DNA of 62,697 nucleotides from an uncultured Victivallales bacterium (GTDB lineage: Bacteria; Verrucomicrobiota; Lentisphaeria; Victivallales; UBA1829): positions 1 to 62,697 of the forward strand of contig CAKUJH010000019.1 in NCBI GenBank assembly GCA_934661375.1, in the 5' to 3' direction. Below, in pieces: positions 41,221-50,704 of the stretch. The stretch's first letter is position 1. Every line of letters starts with the position of its first letter. The notes beneath the pieces were generated by a model that did no database searches, was not told the DNA's origin, and saw only the letters and a program-made list of their open reading frames with translations. Made by a program: the position numbers and the translations under genes.

Positions 41221-42405
41221 TCACAGAGAGAACTCATCCAGCCGGACGATGCGTTTTTCTTTGACACTCAGATTGGCGGCGAACGCCAGTCTGGATGCCT
41301 GAACGCCATCCTCGACAGTTGCTTCCGGCTGCTCATTCTTTTCGATACAGCGGAAAAAGTCTTCCAGTATCAGCGAATCCGCTCCGCCGTGCATTCCGCC
41401 GGGGAGTTCGAAAATCTCATGCGTGTTTTCCCGGTAGCGCAGCAATTCGATTCTGCCGCTTTTCAAGTCGCCGTACAGATGACCTTCCGTTCCTAAAATC
41501 CGGATGTCCCGCTGTTCATCTCTGCCGGCATAAAGCGCAATCGTGAAAATTGCCTGTGTCCCATCGTCGAAAAGAATGGTTGCGGACTGATTGGTCATGA
41601 CATCTGCATCCGTATGATAAATGCACTGACGGTAAACCTCGAAATCGACATTCATCGAATAGACATTCTGTTTCATTTTCTCAATGTCCCGCCGGAAAAC
41701 ACACTGCATGTCGCGGCAGTCCGCGCAGAATTGCGGTTTCTCCGGATGAGCGGGGAAAAGATCCTGTCCGCCAATGGAATAAACACTGACCGGCTGCGCC
41801 AGTCCTTTTTTCAGCCAGCGGATGATATCCAGATCATGCGAACATTTTTCGTTCATGAGTCCGCCCGTGGCACTGGCATACCGGCGCCATCCCCGGCGGT
41901 AGGCGGAACTGTGGTCAAAGGAAAGACGTTCATTGGACTGAATCATGACAATATGTCCGATCTGTCTGGACAGTTCATGCAGTTTCTGGTAAAAACCCGA
42001 ATACCGCAGCACAAATCCCAGCTGAACAGTCCGACTGCTGTTCCGGGCGGCATTCCGTATTTTCCGGACGTCCGCCCAATCAGCGGCAATAGGTTTTTCC
42101 AGCAGCAGATGCCGGTCCGCCGCCAGCACTTTTTCCGTCAGTTCCGCGTGAGTGGTATTCGGAGTAACCACGATCACGGCATCCGCTTTTTCCTGCGGAT
42201 AGCGGGCAAGAGCTTCATCAATGGTGGTGCAGATTTTCGTATCCCGGAGACCGGAATCATCCAGAATCTGCCGCAGATGCGCATGATGTTCCACGGCGAT
42301 GTCGACCATTGCCGCGACCCGGCACTGTTCCCGGAATTTCGGTTCACATAAAAGTTTGGCAAACAGCAGACCGCGTCCGCTGCCGGCGATAATTACCTGG
42401 TGCAT
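41221..42405 (-). CDS. Gfo/Idh/MocA-family oxidoreductase (module 2), 394 aa
   Basis: The Rossmann start is VIIAGSGRGLLFAKLL, followed by AAMVDIAVEHHAHL, VIVVTPNTTHAELTEKVLAA and LLLEKPIA with the conserved Lys-Pro. The substrate domain has GGLMNEKCSHDLDIIRWL, where Cys-x-His-Asp is the usual active-site H-D region. A CADCRDMQCVF Cys cluster within an insertion is less common and may bind a metal. Start at the ATG after AGGAGC. It is cytoplasmic and the last gene of module 2, downstream of the 762-aa protein. It probably oxidises or epimerises a monosaccharide liberated by the module's enzymes. Confidence 0.9.
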   Translation of the reverse strand: MHQVIIAGSGRGLLFAKLLCEPKFREQCRVAAMVDIAVEHHAHLRQILDDSGLRDTKICTTIDEALARYPQEKADAVIVVTPNTTHAELTEKVLAADRHLLLEKPIAADWADVRKIRNAARNSSRTVQLGFVLRYSGFYQKLHELSRQIGHIVMIQSNERLSFDHSSAYRRGWRRYASATGGLMNEKCSHDLDIIRWLKKGLAQPVSVYSIGGQDLFPAHPEKPQFCADCRDMQCVFRRDIEKMKQNVYSMNVDFEVYRQCIYHTDADVMTNQSATILFDDGTQAIFTIALYAGRDEQRDIRILGTEGHLYGDLKSGRIELLRYRENTHEIFELPGGMHGGADSLILEDFFRCIEKNEQPEATVEDGVQASRLAFAANLSVKEKRIVRLDEFSL

Positions 42406-42432
42406 ATTGCAGCTCCTTGACTGATATAAGTT

Positions 42433-44721
42433 TTATTTCCCGCAGACATGCGGGTTTTCTTTTTTCCGAAAATCATACAGAGTCCGGAATTCCGGCGCAT
42501 ACGGAATGAATTTGCCGTCATCCGCCAGACGCCCGTTCAGAGTCAGCACTCCGAAGACCGGATCCTCAAACACCACCCCGGACCGGAACCAGGTCCGTAC
42601 CAGACGCGGCCAGACATAAGACGCCAGCACTCCGCCGCCGACCGAAGCCGGGTATCGGTGATACAGTTCCAGACGCCGCGGCCGTTCAGGCAGATAGTCC
42701 GGCGTGAAACACGAACTCACCGAACCGTCCGGATGCTGGTTGCACAGCACGGTCTGGAAAGTATTCCACGATTCCAGAAATGCTTTCGGGTCATGTTTCG
42801 CCGCGCCCAGATAAAACATGGCTTCGCCGCGCCAGAGGTTCCAGGCATGTCCGCAATTCACGGAATGTCCCTCCCCTTCATTTTCCCATTGCGTTTCCCA
42901 GAAACGGAATGTTGCATCGGAACTCCGGACGTCATTGGTGCGGATATGCCATGATTCGTGAAAACGCAGCACTTCCTCCGCAAAATCCAGATAACGCCGG
43001 TCGGCTCTGATGGAAGTATAACAAGCCAGCAGCGACAATGCCGTGCAGGAAATGGCGCCGTCCTCTGTCCAGCGCAGATGCACCGGAATGCCTTCCGTCG
43101 GAAATTCCATGCCGCGTTTCAGCAGATATTCCGCCAGCCGGATGCAGGATTCGGCTATTTCCTCCCGCCGGGCATCATTACGGAGCTTCATTTCATCATA
43201 CAGTTCCGCCAGCGACAGCAGCGGCGAAATCACGGAGGAATAATCCACCATGCACTTTTCCCACTGGGAATATTTGACGATGGCGCCGTCCTCCCGCTGA
43301 TGGGAATGAATATGCGCACGGGCAAGTTCCAGCGCGTATTCATAATAAGGTTCATAGTGATATGCCTGCGCCGCATAGAGATACGTCTGCACGAAAGCGA
43401 ATCCGTCCTGGATCCGGTGCCATTTCCAGATATGCCCGGCGGGGAATTGCATTCCGTCGAATTCAAACGGACACGGAGACGGCGCACCGCGGAAAAGTCC
43501 GTCGATTTTCGTGTAATGCTCCCGTTCCGGACAGTGCCGTTCCAGATGAATCAGACTCTCTTCCGGCGGCGGGATTTTTCCGGGGAAATTGTCCGGACGT
43601 CCCTGCTGACCGATCAGACTCAGGAAATCGTGCAGATAACCGTTCATCCGTTCATCCGGTCCGAGCAGCCGGTGAGCCTGGAGCATCCCCTGCACCCATG
43701 CCTGATTTTCCGCATTGAAACTCCGGAAAAACGGCGTCATATGCGCGCGTGAACGTTTCAGCAGAGTCAATGGCGGAAGCACACAATGCAGCACCAGTTC
43801 ATAATATTTCCCCGACGCATTTCGTGCGGCAAGACGGTAAAAACCTTCTGATTCCAGCACGACCTGCCCCAATCCGTTTTCCGCTGGAATCATCCGTTCC
43901 GAACCGTCCGGGGAAATCAGCGAAATTTCCGCCGTACCGCGCACTGCAAATTTCAGAGGCTCACCGGGATATGCCGCCTTGACCGGAGCCGACAGCAGCG
44001 GCAGATCCTCTTTTTCAGCCAGGTGCGCCAATGCGTCATCCAGTGAATCATGGAAAGAAACATTCACGGAAAAGTCCAGCAAAGGCAGCAAATCCGCCGC
44101 GGGATCAATCTGTTCCGAAAAACGCCGGATCAGCTGAAATCCGTGAATATCAGGCGATATGCCATACCGCAGCCGCCAGCCGGCACAATGTCTCGGTGCA
44201 TAAATCAGCATTCCGCGGCCGCAGCATCCCACGCGGGCAAAATACGCATAACCGAGCTGCCGCCGTTCATCCGCATAAAAACTCTGGAACGTGAACTGAT
44301 TTTCCATCCGGTCGTTCTGCCGGAGATCCAGAAACGCTGGATTGAGATCGACTGCAATCTGATCCGCTTCCGGAAATTCACCATGAAAGCGGACAGAGAA
44401 CGAATCATCCTCGAACCGGTACTCGACATAATGGCCGGTCACGGAATTCTCAAACCGCGCATGATCGGCGTCGCCCTCCCGGAACTGCGCAAAAAGACGC
44501 CGTTCCTGAAACACATAACTTTTCACACCGAGAGGGCTGCCGCTGTCTTTCAACTCCCACGGCACACCGCGCGGCGAAACGGACAGCGAACCGAAAGCGG
44601 CGAAACGGTCGCGGTGCGTCAGCGTTATATCCGGCGAATCTCCGGGCTCATGCAGAACATCCACCGTTCCTGCGCGTTCGTTCAGACCCAAAGCATATTT
44701 TTTACGGACAACGGAAAACAT
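42433..44721 (-). CDS. Large cytoplasmic alpha/alpha-barrel protein, putative glycosidase or lyase, 762 aa
   Basis: There is no signal peptide. The first 330 residues are beta-rich (FAAFGSLSVSPRGVPWELKD, FEDDSFSVRFHGEFPEADQ). The rest is helical, with recurrent W/H/D-rich blocks: PAGHIWKWHRIQDGFAFVQT, YALELARAHIHSHQREDGAI, VISPLLSLAELYDE, NCGHAWNLWRGEAMFYLG and GVLASYVWPRLVRTWFRSG. A beta-sandwich followed by an (alpha/alpha)6 toroid is the layout of several glycosidase and polysaccharide-lyase families. I cannot name the family, and I see no established catalytic motif. Its place between a secreted CBM-like protein and a MocA oxidoreductase, in a LacI-controlled operon, supports oligosaccharide breakdown inside the cell. 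Confidence 0.8.
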   Translation of the reverse strand: MFSVVRKKYALGLNERAGTVDVLHEPGDSPDITLTHRDRFAAFGSLSVSPRGVPWELKDSGSPLGVKSYVFQERRLFAQFREGDADHARFENSVTGHYVEYRFEDDSFSVRFHGEFPEADQIAVDLNPAFLDLRQNDRMENQFTFQSFYADERRQLGYAYFARVGCCGRGMLIYAPRHCAGWRLRYGISPDIHGFQLIRRFSEQIDPAADLLPLLDFSVNVSFHDSLDDALAHLAEKEDLPLLSAPVKAAYPGEPLKFAVRGTAEISLISPDGSERMIPAENGLGQVVLESEGFYRLAARNASGKYYELVLHCVLPPLTLLKRSRAHMTPFFRSFNAENQAWVQGMLQAHRLLGPDERMNGYLHDFLSLIGQQGRPDNFPGKIPPPEESLIHLERHCPEREHYTKIDGLFRGAPSPCPFEFDGMQFPAGHIWKWHRIQDGFAFVQTYLYAAQAYHYEPYYEYALELARAHIHSHQREDGAIVKYSQWEKCMVDYSSVISPLLSLAELYDEMKLRNDARREEIAESCIRLAEYLLKRGMEFPTEGIPVHLRWTEDGAISCTALSLLACYTSIRADRRYLDFAEEVLRFHESWHIRTNDVRSSDATFRFWETQWENEGEGHSVNCGHAWNLWRGEAMFYLGAAKHDPKAFLESWNTFQTVLCNQHPDGSVSSCFTPDYLPERPRRLELYHRYPASVGGGVLASYVWPRLVRTWFRSGVVFEDPVFGVLTLNGRLADDGKFIPYAPEFRTLYDFRKKENPHVCGK

Positions 44722-44724
44722 GAT

Positions 44725-45288
44725 TCACTTTTTCTCAATGACAGCATTCCGGACTTGCAGACTCTGACCTTCCTTCAGGTCGAAAATGTTGTCTTTCTCA
44801 TTGATATAGAGATTGACATAGAAACCGAAACGCTGACAGTTTGCTCCGGTAACCACGGTGCATTCCGCTTTCTTCCATTCCTCTCTGGAAGGAGTGAGAA
44901 CCATTTTCTTCAGCAACTTGCGGTCTTTCCAGAAGGACGCGCCGGTATATTCCTGCGCCCCGAACCAGAAGCGCGGAACATCGCCCCGGTATTCGAAGGA
45001 AACCGTATACGCCGCACCGGGTTCCGCCGCAATGCCGCGTCCGGGGACACTGTCGCCAGCCATCCCGCCGTAATAAAGAGTTGCGCTGATGCACAAATTG
45101 CCTTCGCTGTCCTGCGCATATTTTTCAACCGTCAGTTTCTGGGTGTTGGCTTTTTTATCCTGCACGCATTTCACCCCCGGACGGCTGTCCAGATAAACGG
45201 ACGCCGGAGCGGTCAGAAGGTTCTCCGCCTGCATGGTGAAAGCGGCGGCAAGCAGTGCCGCGGCCATAGTGAGATGTTTGAATTTCAT
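44725..45288 (-). CDS. Secreted carbohydrate-binding-like protein, 187 aa
   Basis: Residues 1-21 are a signal peptide (KFKHLTMAAALLAAAFTMQA). The mature part is a single beta-sandwich-like domain with AYTVSFEYRGDVPRFWFGAQ, EEWKKAECTVV and FGFYVNLYI, ending SLQVRNAVIEKK. This strand order resembles CBM4/9/CenC-type modules found in carbohydrate-active proteins. No catalytic residue is evident. It is 3 bp from the 762-aa gene and about 35 bp from the large secreted protein upstream, so it is made together with them and may help bind the same glycan. Confidence 0.75.
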   Translation of the reverse strand: MKFKHLTMAAALLAAAFTMQAENLLTAPASVYLDSRPGVKCVQDKKANTQKLTVEKYAQDSEGNLCISATLYYGGMAGDSVPGRGIAAEPGAAYTVSFEYRGDVPRFWFGAQEYTGASFWKDRKLLKKMVLTPSREEWKKAECTVVTGANCQRFGFYVNLYINEKDNIFDLKEGQSLQVRNAVIEKK

Positions 45289-45323
45289 GATGTCATTCTC
45301 CTTTTTTTTTGAGATGTTTCTGG

Positions 45324-48300
45324 TTATTCCAGGGTTGAATCCATATTGACGGACTGTCCGGGCTGGAGCGTAACCGGAACGGAAGCCGGTTCAAAGCTGG
45401 AAACCGGAGAACCGGAGTCCCAGCGGTAAATTCCGGCGAATCCGGGAATCTTCCAGGATATCCGGACTGCACCCGGTTTTCCGCTGAACACTGCCGATGA
45501 TTCACGGCAGACACTTCCGTTTTCAGCCTGAAACAGCGTGCCGTCATATCCCGGCGCCGGATGAAATACCGGTGTTTTCCGGCGGGACAGTTTTTCCGAA
45601 CCGTTCAGCGTCAGACTGCCTGCGGCGTCCGGAAGCGACAAGGCATTGTGCAGCCGGAACCCGAAGGTGCGCGGAGCAGCACTGTCATTCCGGATTTCCG
45701 TATGGAGCTGAATATTTTTTTCGCCGAAAGTGAACCGTTTGATTACGACAAGACCTTTCAGCGCAGCAACTTCCCGCGCACCGAGTTTATATTTCAATTC
45801 AACGGCAGCTCCGTTGTCCGCCGCATACCAGCCGGCAAATTCATATGCATCGTTCAGCACCACCGGAGCCGGCACGGTAAAACCGACCCGCATGGCTGCT
45901 GATTTCGCATCCAGCAGAGTTTTTCCGCGGACGGCGTAATTCGTAATGAATCCGCCTGCCCCCATATCCAGTTCACAGCTGTAAAACGGTGTTTTCACAC
46001 TCAACACCGAGCTGGTGAAACCGTTTTTCGGCGATACGCTCACGCGTCCGGCGTTCAGCGAAGGACTCTGGCTGAAATCGTAAGTCGAGACCTGCACAAA
46101 GTCGGCGGCATACGTCTTGTCTTCCTCGTAAATCCGCCGGATTTCCGGCAAACGCTTTTTCAGCAGTCCGGACAGCGCATCGCGTCCGGCGATCACGCCG
46201 TAATCCCTGCCGGGGACAACCGGCTCGATCACGTAGAAACAGAACCGCAGCGCACCGACATGCAGCAGGATGCCGTCCGCCAGTTCCGCCGCAGTATAAT
46301 CGTCGGCAAGTGCAACTCCACGGGCAGGAACCGATACGACATATCTGTTCTTTGCCGACAGACCGGGGATTTTCACCTTCACAAAGGCTTCTCCACGCTG
46401 CCAGGCATTCCCCAGTGCCGCCAGAATCCGTCCGTTCCATTCATACACATCCAGCGTAACCGGAGACTCCTTCCGGATTTCCGCGGCGTCTTTTGCCAGC
46501 GTCGGACAATTCTGGTCATAGACCGCCATCGGGAACGGATACGGAGAGACCGGAACCATTGCGGCATCCTTTCGTTTTTTCCCCTCGGCGACAAACCGGT
46601 CCACCTGGGCAATCGCATTGTTCAGCTCGCCCATGGTGCGCCAGTAACGGCCGTCCAGTCCAGTATACACGTACAGCTGCGACGCATTCCAGCGGTTCAC
46701 GAAAAATGCCGCCGTCTCATACGCCATCGCTTCCGGTTCCGTGACCCAGGTCCGGACCTGATAAGCGTGCGACAAAGCCAGCAGACGCGGTATTTTCTCG
46801 CCGCACAGTTCCTTCACGCGTTCACGGATCAGACGCGCCATCCGGTATGTGCCGTAGTTGACGGCTATATTATAACGGTAAGCCGATGCCGCATTGTGAA
46901 AGATATACGGTCCCCACGGGTCCAGCCAGTCCAATCTGCCGATATAATCCCGAACCGTGTACTGGTCATAGAATTTGGAATACGCGAACAGGTCGCCCAT
47001 GCCCACTGCCGGACAGAATACAAATTCCTGTCCATATTTCCGGCTGAGTTCATGCATACCGTCCTGAATGGCGCCGATCGCCTTGGAATGCTGCCAGGAG
47101 CGGAACTTCACCCACTGTTTCCGGTATTTTCCGGTCATTTCATCCGGCCAGGCACGCTCCACGGTTTCCCGCAGCAATCCGCTGTACCGGATGAACTCCT
47201 CGCGGCAGCGCGGACAGAAACAGCCTTTGTCGTCAAACATGAAAGGTTCCCAGTTTTCCAGAAAGAAAGTGCTGAATCCGTATTTCCGGCTCTTTTCCGC
47301 CAGGTACTCCAGAAAATTCCGGTTGAAAAATTCCGAGCGATTGTAAATCGCAGTCGGACACATGTTGCAGTGCCAGGAATTGAACTGCAAAGGCTTGCCG
47401 TCGCGTCCAATGAATTTTACCTCGTCCGGCATTTCTTTCAAACCGAATCCGATGGTATAACCGTTCTGAAAGAAATAATCCTGCACCGTCGTTCCGATCC
47501 CGCGGCTTTTCAGCACATCCGAAAAATCCTTTGCGTTGGAATGCGCCGTGTGCTGAATGAAGTTGAATCCCATATTCCGGATGGAATCCGCCAGCACCTC
47601 CGCGCCGCTCTCCTTCCGGAACAGACTGTCGTCCGTCGACCAGAACCCCGTGCGGTACACCTGCGGCATCCGCCCGGAAAAACCGGGAATCACTTTCAGT
47701 TCCATTGCATACGGTTCCGTCTTCACTCCGGAATATTCCAGATGATAGCGCAGCGTGAAACGCCGTTCCGAAGCCTTGCGCTCCGTCCCGATCAGTATTC
47801 CGCACGTCTGATGCGAGGCAAACTGTCCGGGAATGGAATTGGGTTTCAGACGGAAACGGTACGTGAGAATTCCGTTGTCCCGCTGTTCCGATATTTTCTG
47901 CGCGTGTACCCCCGGCCACAGCTTGAAGCCTTCCGGCAGTTCCAGCACCAGATCAAAACTTTCCGGATTGTTCGCCTTGCCCGGACGCGCCGTCCGGTAC
48001 TGGAACGACATCGGGATCGGACTGTTTTCCATGACACAGAAAAGATTGTCCGTAATGGCAGCCGGCAGACAGCGCACCGAGACCCATTGCAGCGATTCCA
48101 CGGTCAGCAAATCAGCCCGCGAAACCTCGGATTTTCCGCTGAGCTGCCGGACCGACAGTGTCAGTCTGGCGGTGCCGGACAGAGCCAGCACCGGATGTTT
48201 CAGAATTTGCGGCTGTCCGGTCAAAGTGAATACGCGCCGCTTTTCCGGCCGGACCGGACGCCCTTCCCGATCCAGGACTCCGACTGCAATTTCCAGTTTT

Positions 48301-48647
48301 CCCGTTCCCTTCAATTCAACCTGCGCTTCATAACGCATATTTTTCGTCAGCGGCGCCATGACGCTTTCATTTTTCATCCATGCGCCTTCCGGCAGAACGG
48401 CACTGCCGGATGCGAACTGCACGCCTTCACTCTGCCAGGCATCCCCCATTGCCGTGAACCGGCTGTTTTTCATCTGTGAAAACGTTTCCGGATCCAGCCG
48501 TTCGCTGTTTCCCACGGCTTTGGAATACTGGCATCTGCTCAAATCAATACTGACGCCTCCGGCAGGGAAATCCTGTTCGATTCCCGCGAAGGAAACCGAG
48601 GTCATGCAGCAGACGGCAAACATTGCCCCCATCTTTTTCATCTTCAT
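45324..48647 (-). CDS. Very large secreted putative glycoside hydrolase (module 2), 1107 aa
   Basis: The ATG at 48647 is chosen because AGGAAAAG precedes it; MKMKKMGAMFAVCCMTSVSF is a signal peptide. Residues about 25-330 are beta-rich domains. Residues about 330-760 look like a TIM barrel: SIRNMGFNFIQHTAHSNAKD, RGIGTTVQDYFFQNGYTIG, YGFSTFFLENWEPFMFDDKG followed by CFCPRCREEFIRYSG, FRSWQHSKAIGAIQDGMHEL, FVFCPAVGMGDLF and WLDPWGPYIFH. The CxCxxCxxxF segment after the Glu-rich strand resembles GH42-like and related beta-galactosidase-clan proteins. The C-terminal 300 residues are beta-sandwiches. The family and substrate are not recognised, so the catalytic Glu in LENWEP is a candidate only. 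Confidence 0.8.
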   Translation of the reverse strand: MKMKKMGAMFAVCCMTSVSFAGIEQDFPAGGVSIDLSRCQYSKAVGNSERLDPETFSQMKNSRFTAMGDAWQSEGVQFASGSAVLPEGAWMKNESVMAPLTKNMRYEAQVELKGTGKLEIAVGVLDREGRPVRPEKRRVFTLTGQPQILKHPVLALSGTARLTLSVRQLSGKSEVSRADLLTVESLQWVSVRCLPAAITDNLFCVMENSPIPMSFQYRTARPGKANNPESFDLVLELPEGFKLWPGVHAQKISEQRDNGILTYRFRLKPNSIPGQFASHQTCGILIGTERKASERRFTLRYHLEYSGVKTEPYAMELKVIPGFSGRMPQVYRTGFWSTDDSLFRKESGAEVLADSIRNMGFNFIQHTAHSNAKDFSDVLKSRGIGTTVQDYFFQNGYTIGFGLKEMPDEVKFIGRDGKPLQFNSWHCNMCPTAIYNRSEFFNRNFLEYLAEKSRKYGFSTFFLENWEPFMFDDKGCFCPRCREEFIRYSGLLRETVERAWPDEMTGKYRKQWVKFRSWQHSKAIGAIQDGMHELSRKYGQEFVFCPAVGMGDLFAYSKFYDQYTVRDYIGRLDWLDPWGPYIFHNAASAYRYNIAVNYGTYRMARLIRERVKELCGEKIPRLLALSHAYQVRTWVTEPEAMAYETAAFFVNRWNASQLYVYTGLDGRYWRTMGELNNAIAQVDRFVAEGKKRKDAAMVPVSPYPFPMAVYDQNCPTLAKDAAEIRKESPVTLDVYEWNGRILAALGNAWQRGEAFVKVKIPGLSAKNRYVVSVPARGVALADDYTAAELADGILLHVGALRFCFYVIEPVVPGRDYGVIAGRDALSGLLKKRLPEIRRIYEEDKTYAADFVQVSTYDFSQSPSLNAGRVSVSPKNGFTSSVLSVKTPFYSCELDMGAGGFITNYAVRGKTLLDAKSAAMRVGFTVPAPVVLNDAYEFAGWYAADNGAAVELKYKLGAREVAALKGLVVIKRFTFGEKNIQLHTEIRNDSAAPRTFGFRLHNALSLPDAAGSLTLNGSEKLSRRKTPVFHPAPGYDGTLFQAENGSVCRESSAVFSGKPGAVRISWKIPGFAGIYRWDSGSPVSSFEPASVPVTLQPGQSVNMDSTLE

Positions 48648-48677
48648 GTCTTTTCCTTTCATTCTGCCAATATTCCG

Positions 48678-49385
48678 TCAGAGTTCGCCGGCACTTCTGC
48701 CATACCAGAAACCTGCCCGTTTATCAGTTTTATTGATGGTGCTTTCCACCGCTTTGCCCAGCCATTTGACCTTGTCGCCATGTCCGTCGCCGAACAGTAC
48801 ATTGAATGTTGTGCCGTGAAAATTGTAGAATTCCGCATCCGCCGTGGTCCAGGCGAACCAGGCTTCGCTGTACGTGCCGCGGAATCTGCCGTCCGCGACC
48901 AGACACAATTCCGATGGGCGTTTCACGTCTTTGGTCCGGGCGATCAGGTATCCGTTGTTCTGTACGGACGAGTCGTTGTAATTCGAAATATTCCAGCTGG
49001 TGCTGTATGTGCCGCCCCATCCCGCCCAGGTGTTTTTGTAGTTCGGCGTCGCAAGAATCGTGCGGCATGCCATGACCGGCGCCGTGATGTATTTGTTGTC
49101 CAGCAGGACCCGCCGCCAGCAGGCGGGCCAGCCGCTCTGACCGGGATCGACCGGATAACGGTCGTTGAAATCGTCTGTGTAATTCACAAACGCAATCCCG
49201 ATCTGATGCAGATTCGACAGACACGACGCCTGCAAGGCGGTCTGCCGTGCCTTGTTCAATGCGGGAAGCAGCATTCCCGCCAGAATGGCAATGATCGCAA
49301 TCACGACCAGGAGTTCTATCAGTGTAAACCGCCACCGTTTACACTTCAAATATGAAATGGATGATAATGACTGTTGGTTGTTCAT
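48678..49385 (-). CDS. H-x9-DG type II pseudopilin-like protein (module 2), 235 aa
   Basis: The start MNNQQSLSS at 49385 follows GGAGG. FTLIELLVVIAIIAILAG is the class III leader and helix, CLSNLHQIGIAFVNYTDDFN the usual linker, and FHGTTFNVLFGDGHG contains H-x9-DG. The frame stays open upstream to an ATG at 49502, itself preceded by GAGGAA, which would add 39 residues that include a second LIELL. The module's own LacI gene ends 5 bp before that ATG. It is followed by the 1107-aa secreted protein, the same order as in modules 1 and 3. Function as for other pseudopilins of this class; specific partner unknown. Confidence 0.92.
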   Translation of the reverse strand: MNNQQSLSSISYLKCKRWRFTLIELLVVIAIIAILAGMLLPALNKARQTALQASCLSNLHQIGIAFVNYTDDFNDRYPVDPGQSGWPACWRRVLLDNKYITAPVMACRTILATPNYKNTWAGWGGTYSTSWNISNYNDSSVQNNGYLIARTKDVKRPSELCLVADGRFRGTYSEAWFAWTTADAEFYNFHGTTFNVLFGDGHGDKVKWLGKAVESTINKTDKRAGFWYGRSAGEL

Positions 49386-49506
49386 GGTCTGGTCCTCCTT
49401 CTGTATATATTTCTCATTTTCCTTCAACACTGTTGCTAAAAGTTCAATCAGTCCGGATCTCCGCCAACGGTATCGCAGCTCCTTTCTCTTCTGTATGTTC
49501 ATGGTT

Positions 49507-50559
49507 TTATTCCTCGAAAAACGACGCATAATCCGGGTTCTCCTTCCGCAGAATATCCATCTGAAGAAATCCGATCCGGCATTTCTGCGGCAGCCCCGGA
49601 CATCCGCAGGTCTGCCCCTTGAAAAAAGCCGGACGGATCAGGAACGGTTCGCCGCGTGACAAGGTATGCGAAGCGATTTTGTCAAACAGCAGCGACACGG
49701 AACGTTCCGCCAGATCTTCCACCGGATGCACCACCGCGGACAGCTGAAGCGGAGAAGCATGGCACAGCAGAGTCGCGTCATATCCGGTCAGCGCGGCTTC
49801 GTCCGGAATCCGCACCCCCATGCCCGTCAGCAGGTTGGCAAACTGTCCGGCGACCATATCTCCGGATCCGGCGAACGCCGTTACCTTTTCATTTCGGATC
49901 AATTTTTCCGCATATCCTGCAAGATTTTCCTGTTCAAGCACTTCCAGCGGCGGCAGCTCCGGCAGCCTATGATCTTTCATGAAATCCCGGTACACGGCGT
50001 ATTTGCTTTCATTGCCGCGGACGCAGTTGCAGAGAAAAACAATGCGTTCATGATGATGGACCCGGACCAGATGATCCAGAGCCAGGCGCATCCCATATCC
50101 GAAATCGACGCTGAGGTCAAACGCCTCCCGGCGCGCACCCAGCACCACGACCGGAATCGGACAATGTTCATAATTCACCAGATTATGAATGAAGCACACG
50201 ATGATTCCGTCCACTTTCCGGGCGGAAAATTCCCGGATCGCATCCTGTTCCGTTTCCGGCGACTGCGGCGAAATGATATAGCATTTAAAACCGCGCGACA
50301 GGATTTCGCGGTTCAGGGCATTCATCAGAGCGCAGCTGATGACCGACTGGTAGGCTGGGACAATGACGCCGATGGTTTTGACGGAGCGTCCCGCCATGGA
50401 CCGGGCATTCGGGTTCGGCTGATAGTTCATTTTCTGTGCCAGAGCCAGAATCTGTTCGCGTTTTTCCTGCCGGACTTTATTCCGGCTGCCGTTCAGGACA
50501 GCAGAAACGCTCTGTCGGCATACTCCGACCTGCAAAGCTATTTCTTCCGCTACCGTCAT
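49507..50559 (-). CDS. LacI-family transcriptional regulator (module 2), 350 aa
   Basis: The N-terminal helix-turn-helix starts at once: MTVAEEIALQVGVCRQSVSA VLNGSRNKVRQ, then ILALAQKMNYQPNPNARSMA. The effector domain has TIGVIVPAYQSVISCALMNA, KVDGIIVCFIHNLVNYEHCP, SVDFGYGMRLALDHLVRVHH and TGYDATLLCHASPLQLSAVV. A Cys-rich tail (GQTCGCPGLPQKCRIGF) is unusual for the family. Its promoter region carries the palindrome GGCGCACGTGCGCC. It is the first gene of a six-gene minus-strand transcript ending at 41142 and is divergent from the GntR regulator. Confidence 0.92.
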   Translation of the reverse strand: MTVAEEIALQVGVCRQSVSAVLNGSRNKVRQEKREQILALAQKMNYQPNPNARSMAGRSVKTIGVIVPAYQSVISCALMNALNREILSRGFKCYIISPQSPETEQDAIREFSARKVDGIIVCFIHNLVNYEHCPIPVVVLGARREAFDLSVDFGYGMRLALDHLVRVHHHERIVFLCNCVRGNESKYAVYRDFMKDHRLPELPPLEVLEQENLAGYAEKLIRNEKVTAFAGSGDMVAGQFANLLTGMGVRIPDEAALTGYDATLLCHASPLQLSAVVHPVEDLAERSVSLLFDKIASHTLSRGEPFLIRPAFFKGQTCGCPGLPQKCRIGFLQMDILRKENPDYASFFEE

Positions 50560-50587
50560 TGTGCAACCCCTGGTTTCATTTATTGAT

Positions 50588-50639
50588 GGCGCACGTGCGC
50601 CTTATGGTTTACTATTAGCATGATTCCTGCTTTTTTCAA
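50588..50639 (-). promoter_or_regulatory. Promoter and palindromic operator of module 2
   Basis: The -35 TTGAAA (50634-50639), a 16-bp spacer and -10 TAATAG (50612-50617). The perfect 14-bp palindrome GGCGCACGTGCGCC (50588-50601) lies over the expected start site. The layout matches the operator of module 1 but the sequence differs, so the regulators should not cross-talk. Confidence 0.65.
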
Positions 50640-50704
50640 GGAGCCGGAAATAAATTTTTTGAATTTTTTTCAGAATCCGCTTGAAAACGCCGGATGCGGT
50701 GTTA

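Noticed and set aside
46260..48479. 739-aa plus-strand frame opposite the 1107-aa secreted protein, and 37277-39229 minus opposite the GH109-like gene
   Set aside because: Same antisense-shadow pattern; the opposite strands carry signal peptides and recognisable domains.
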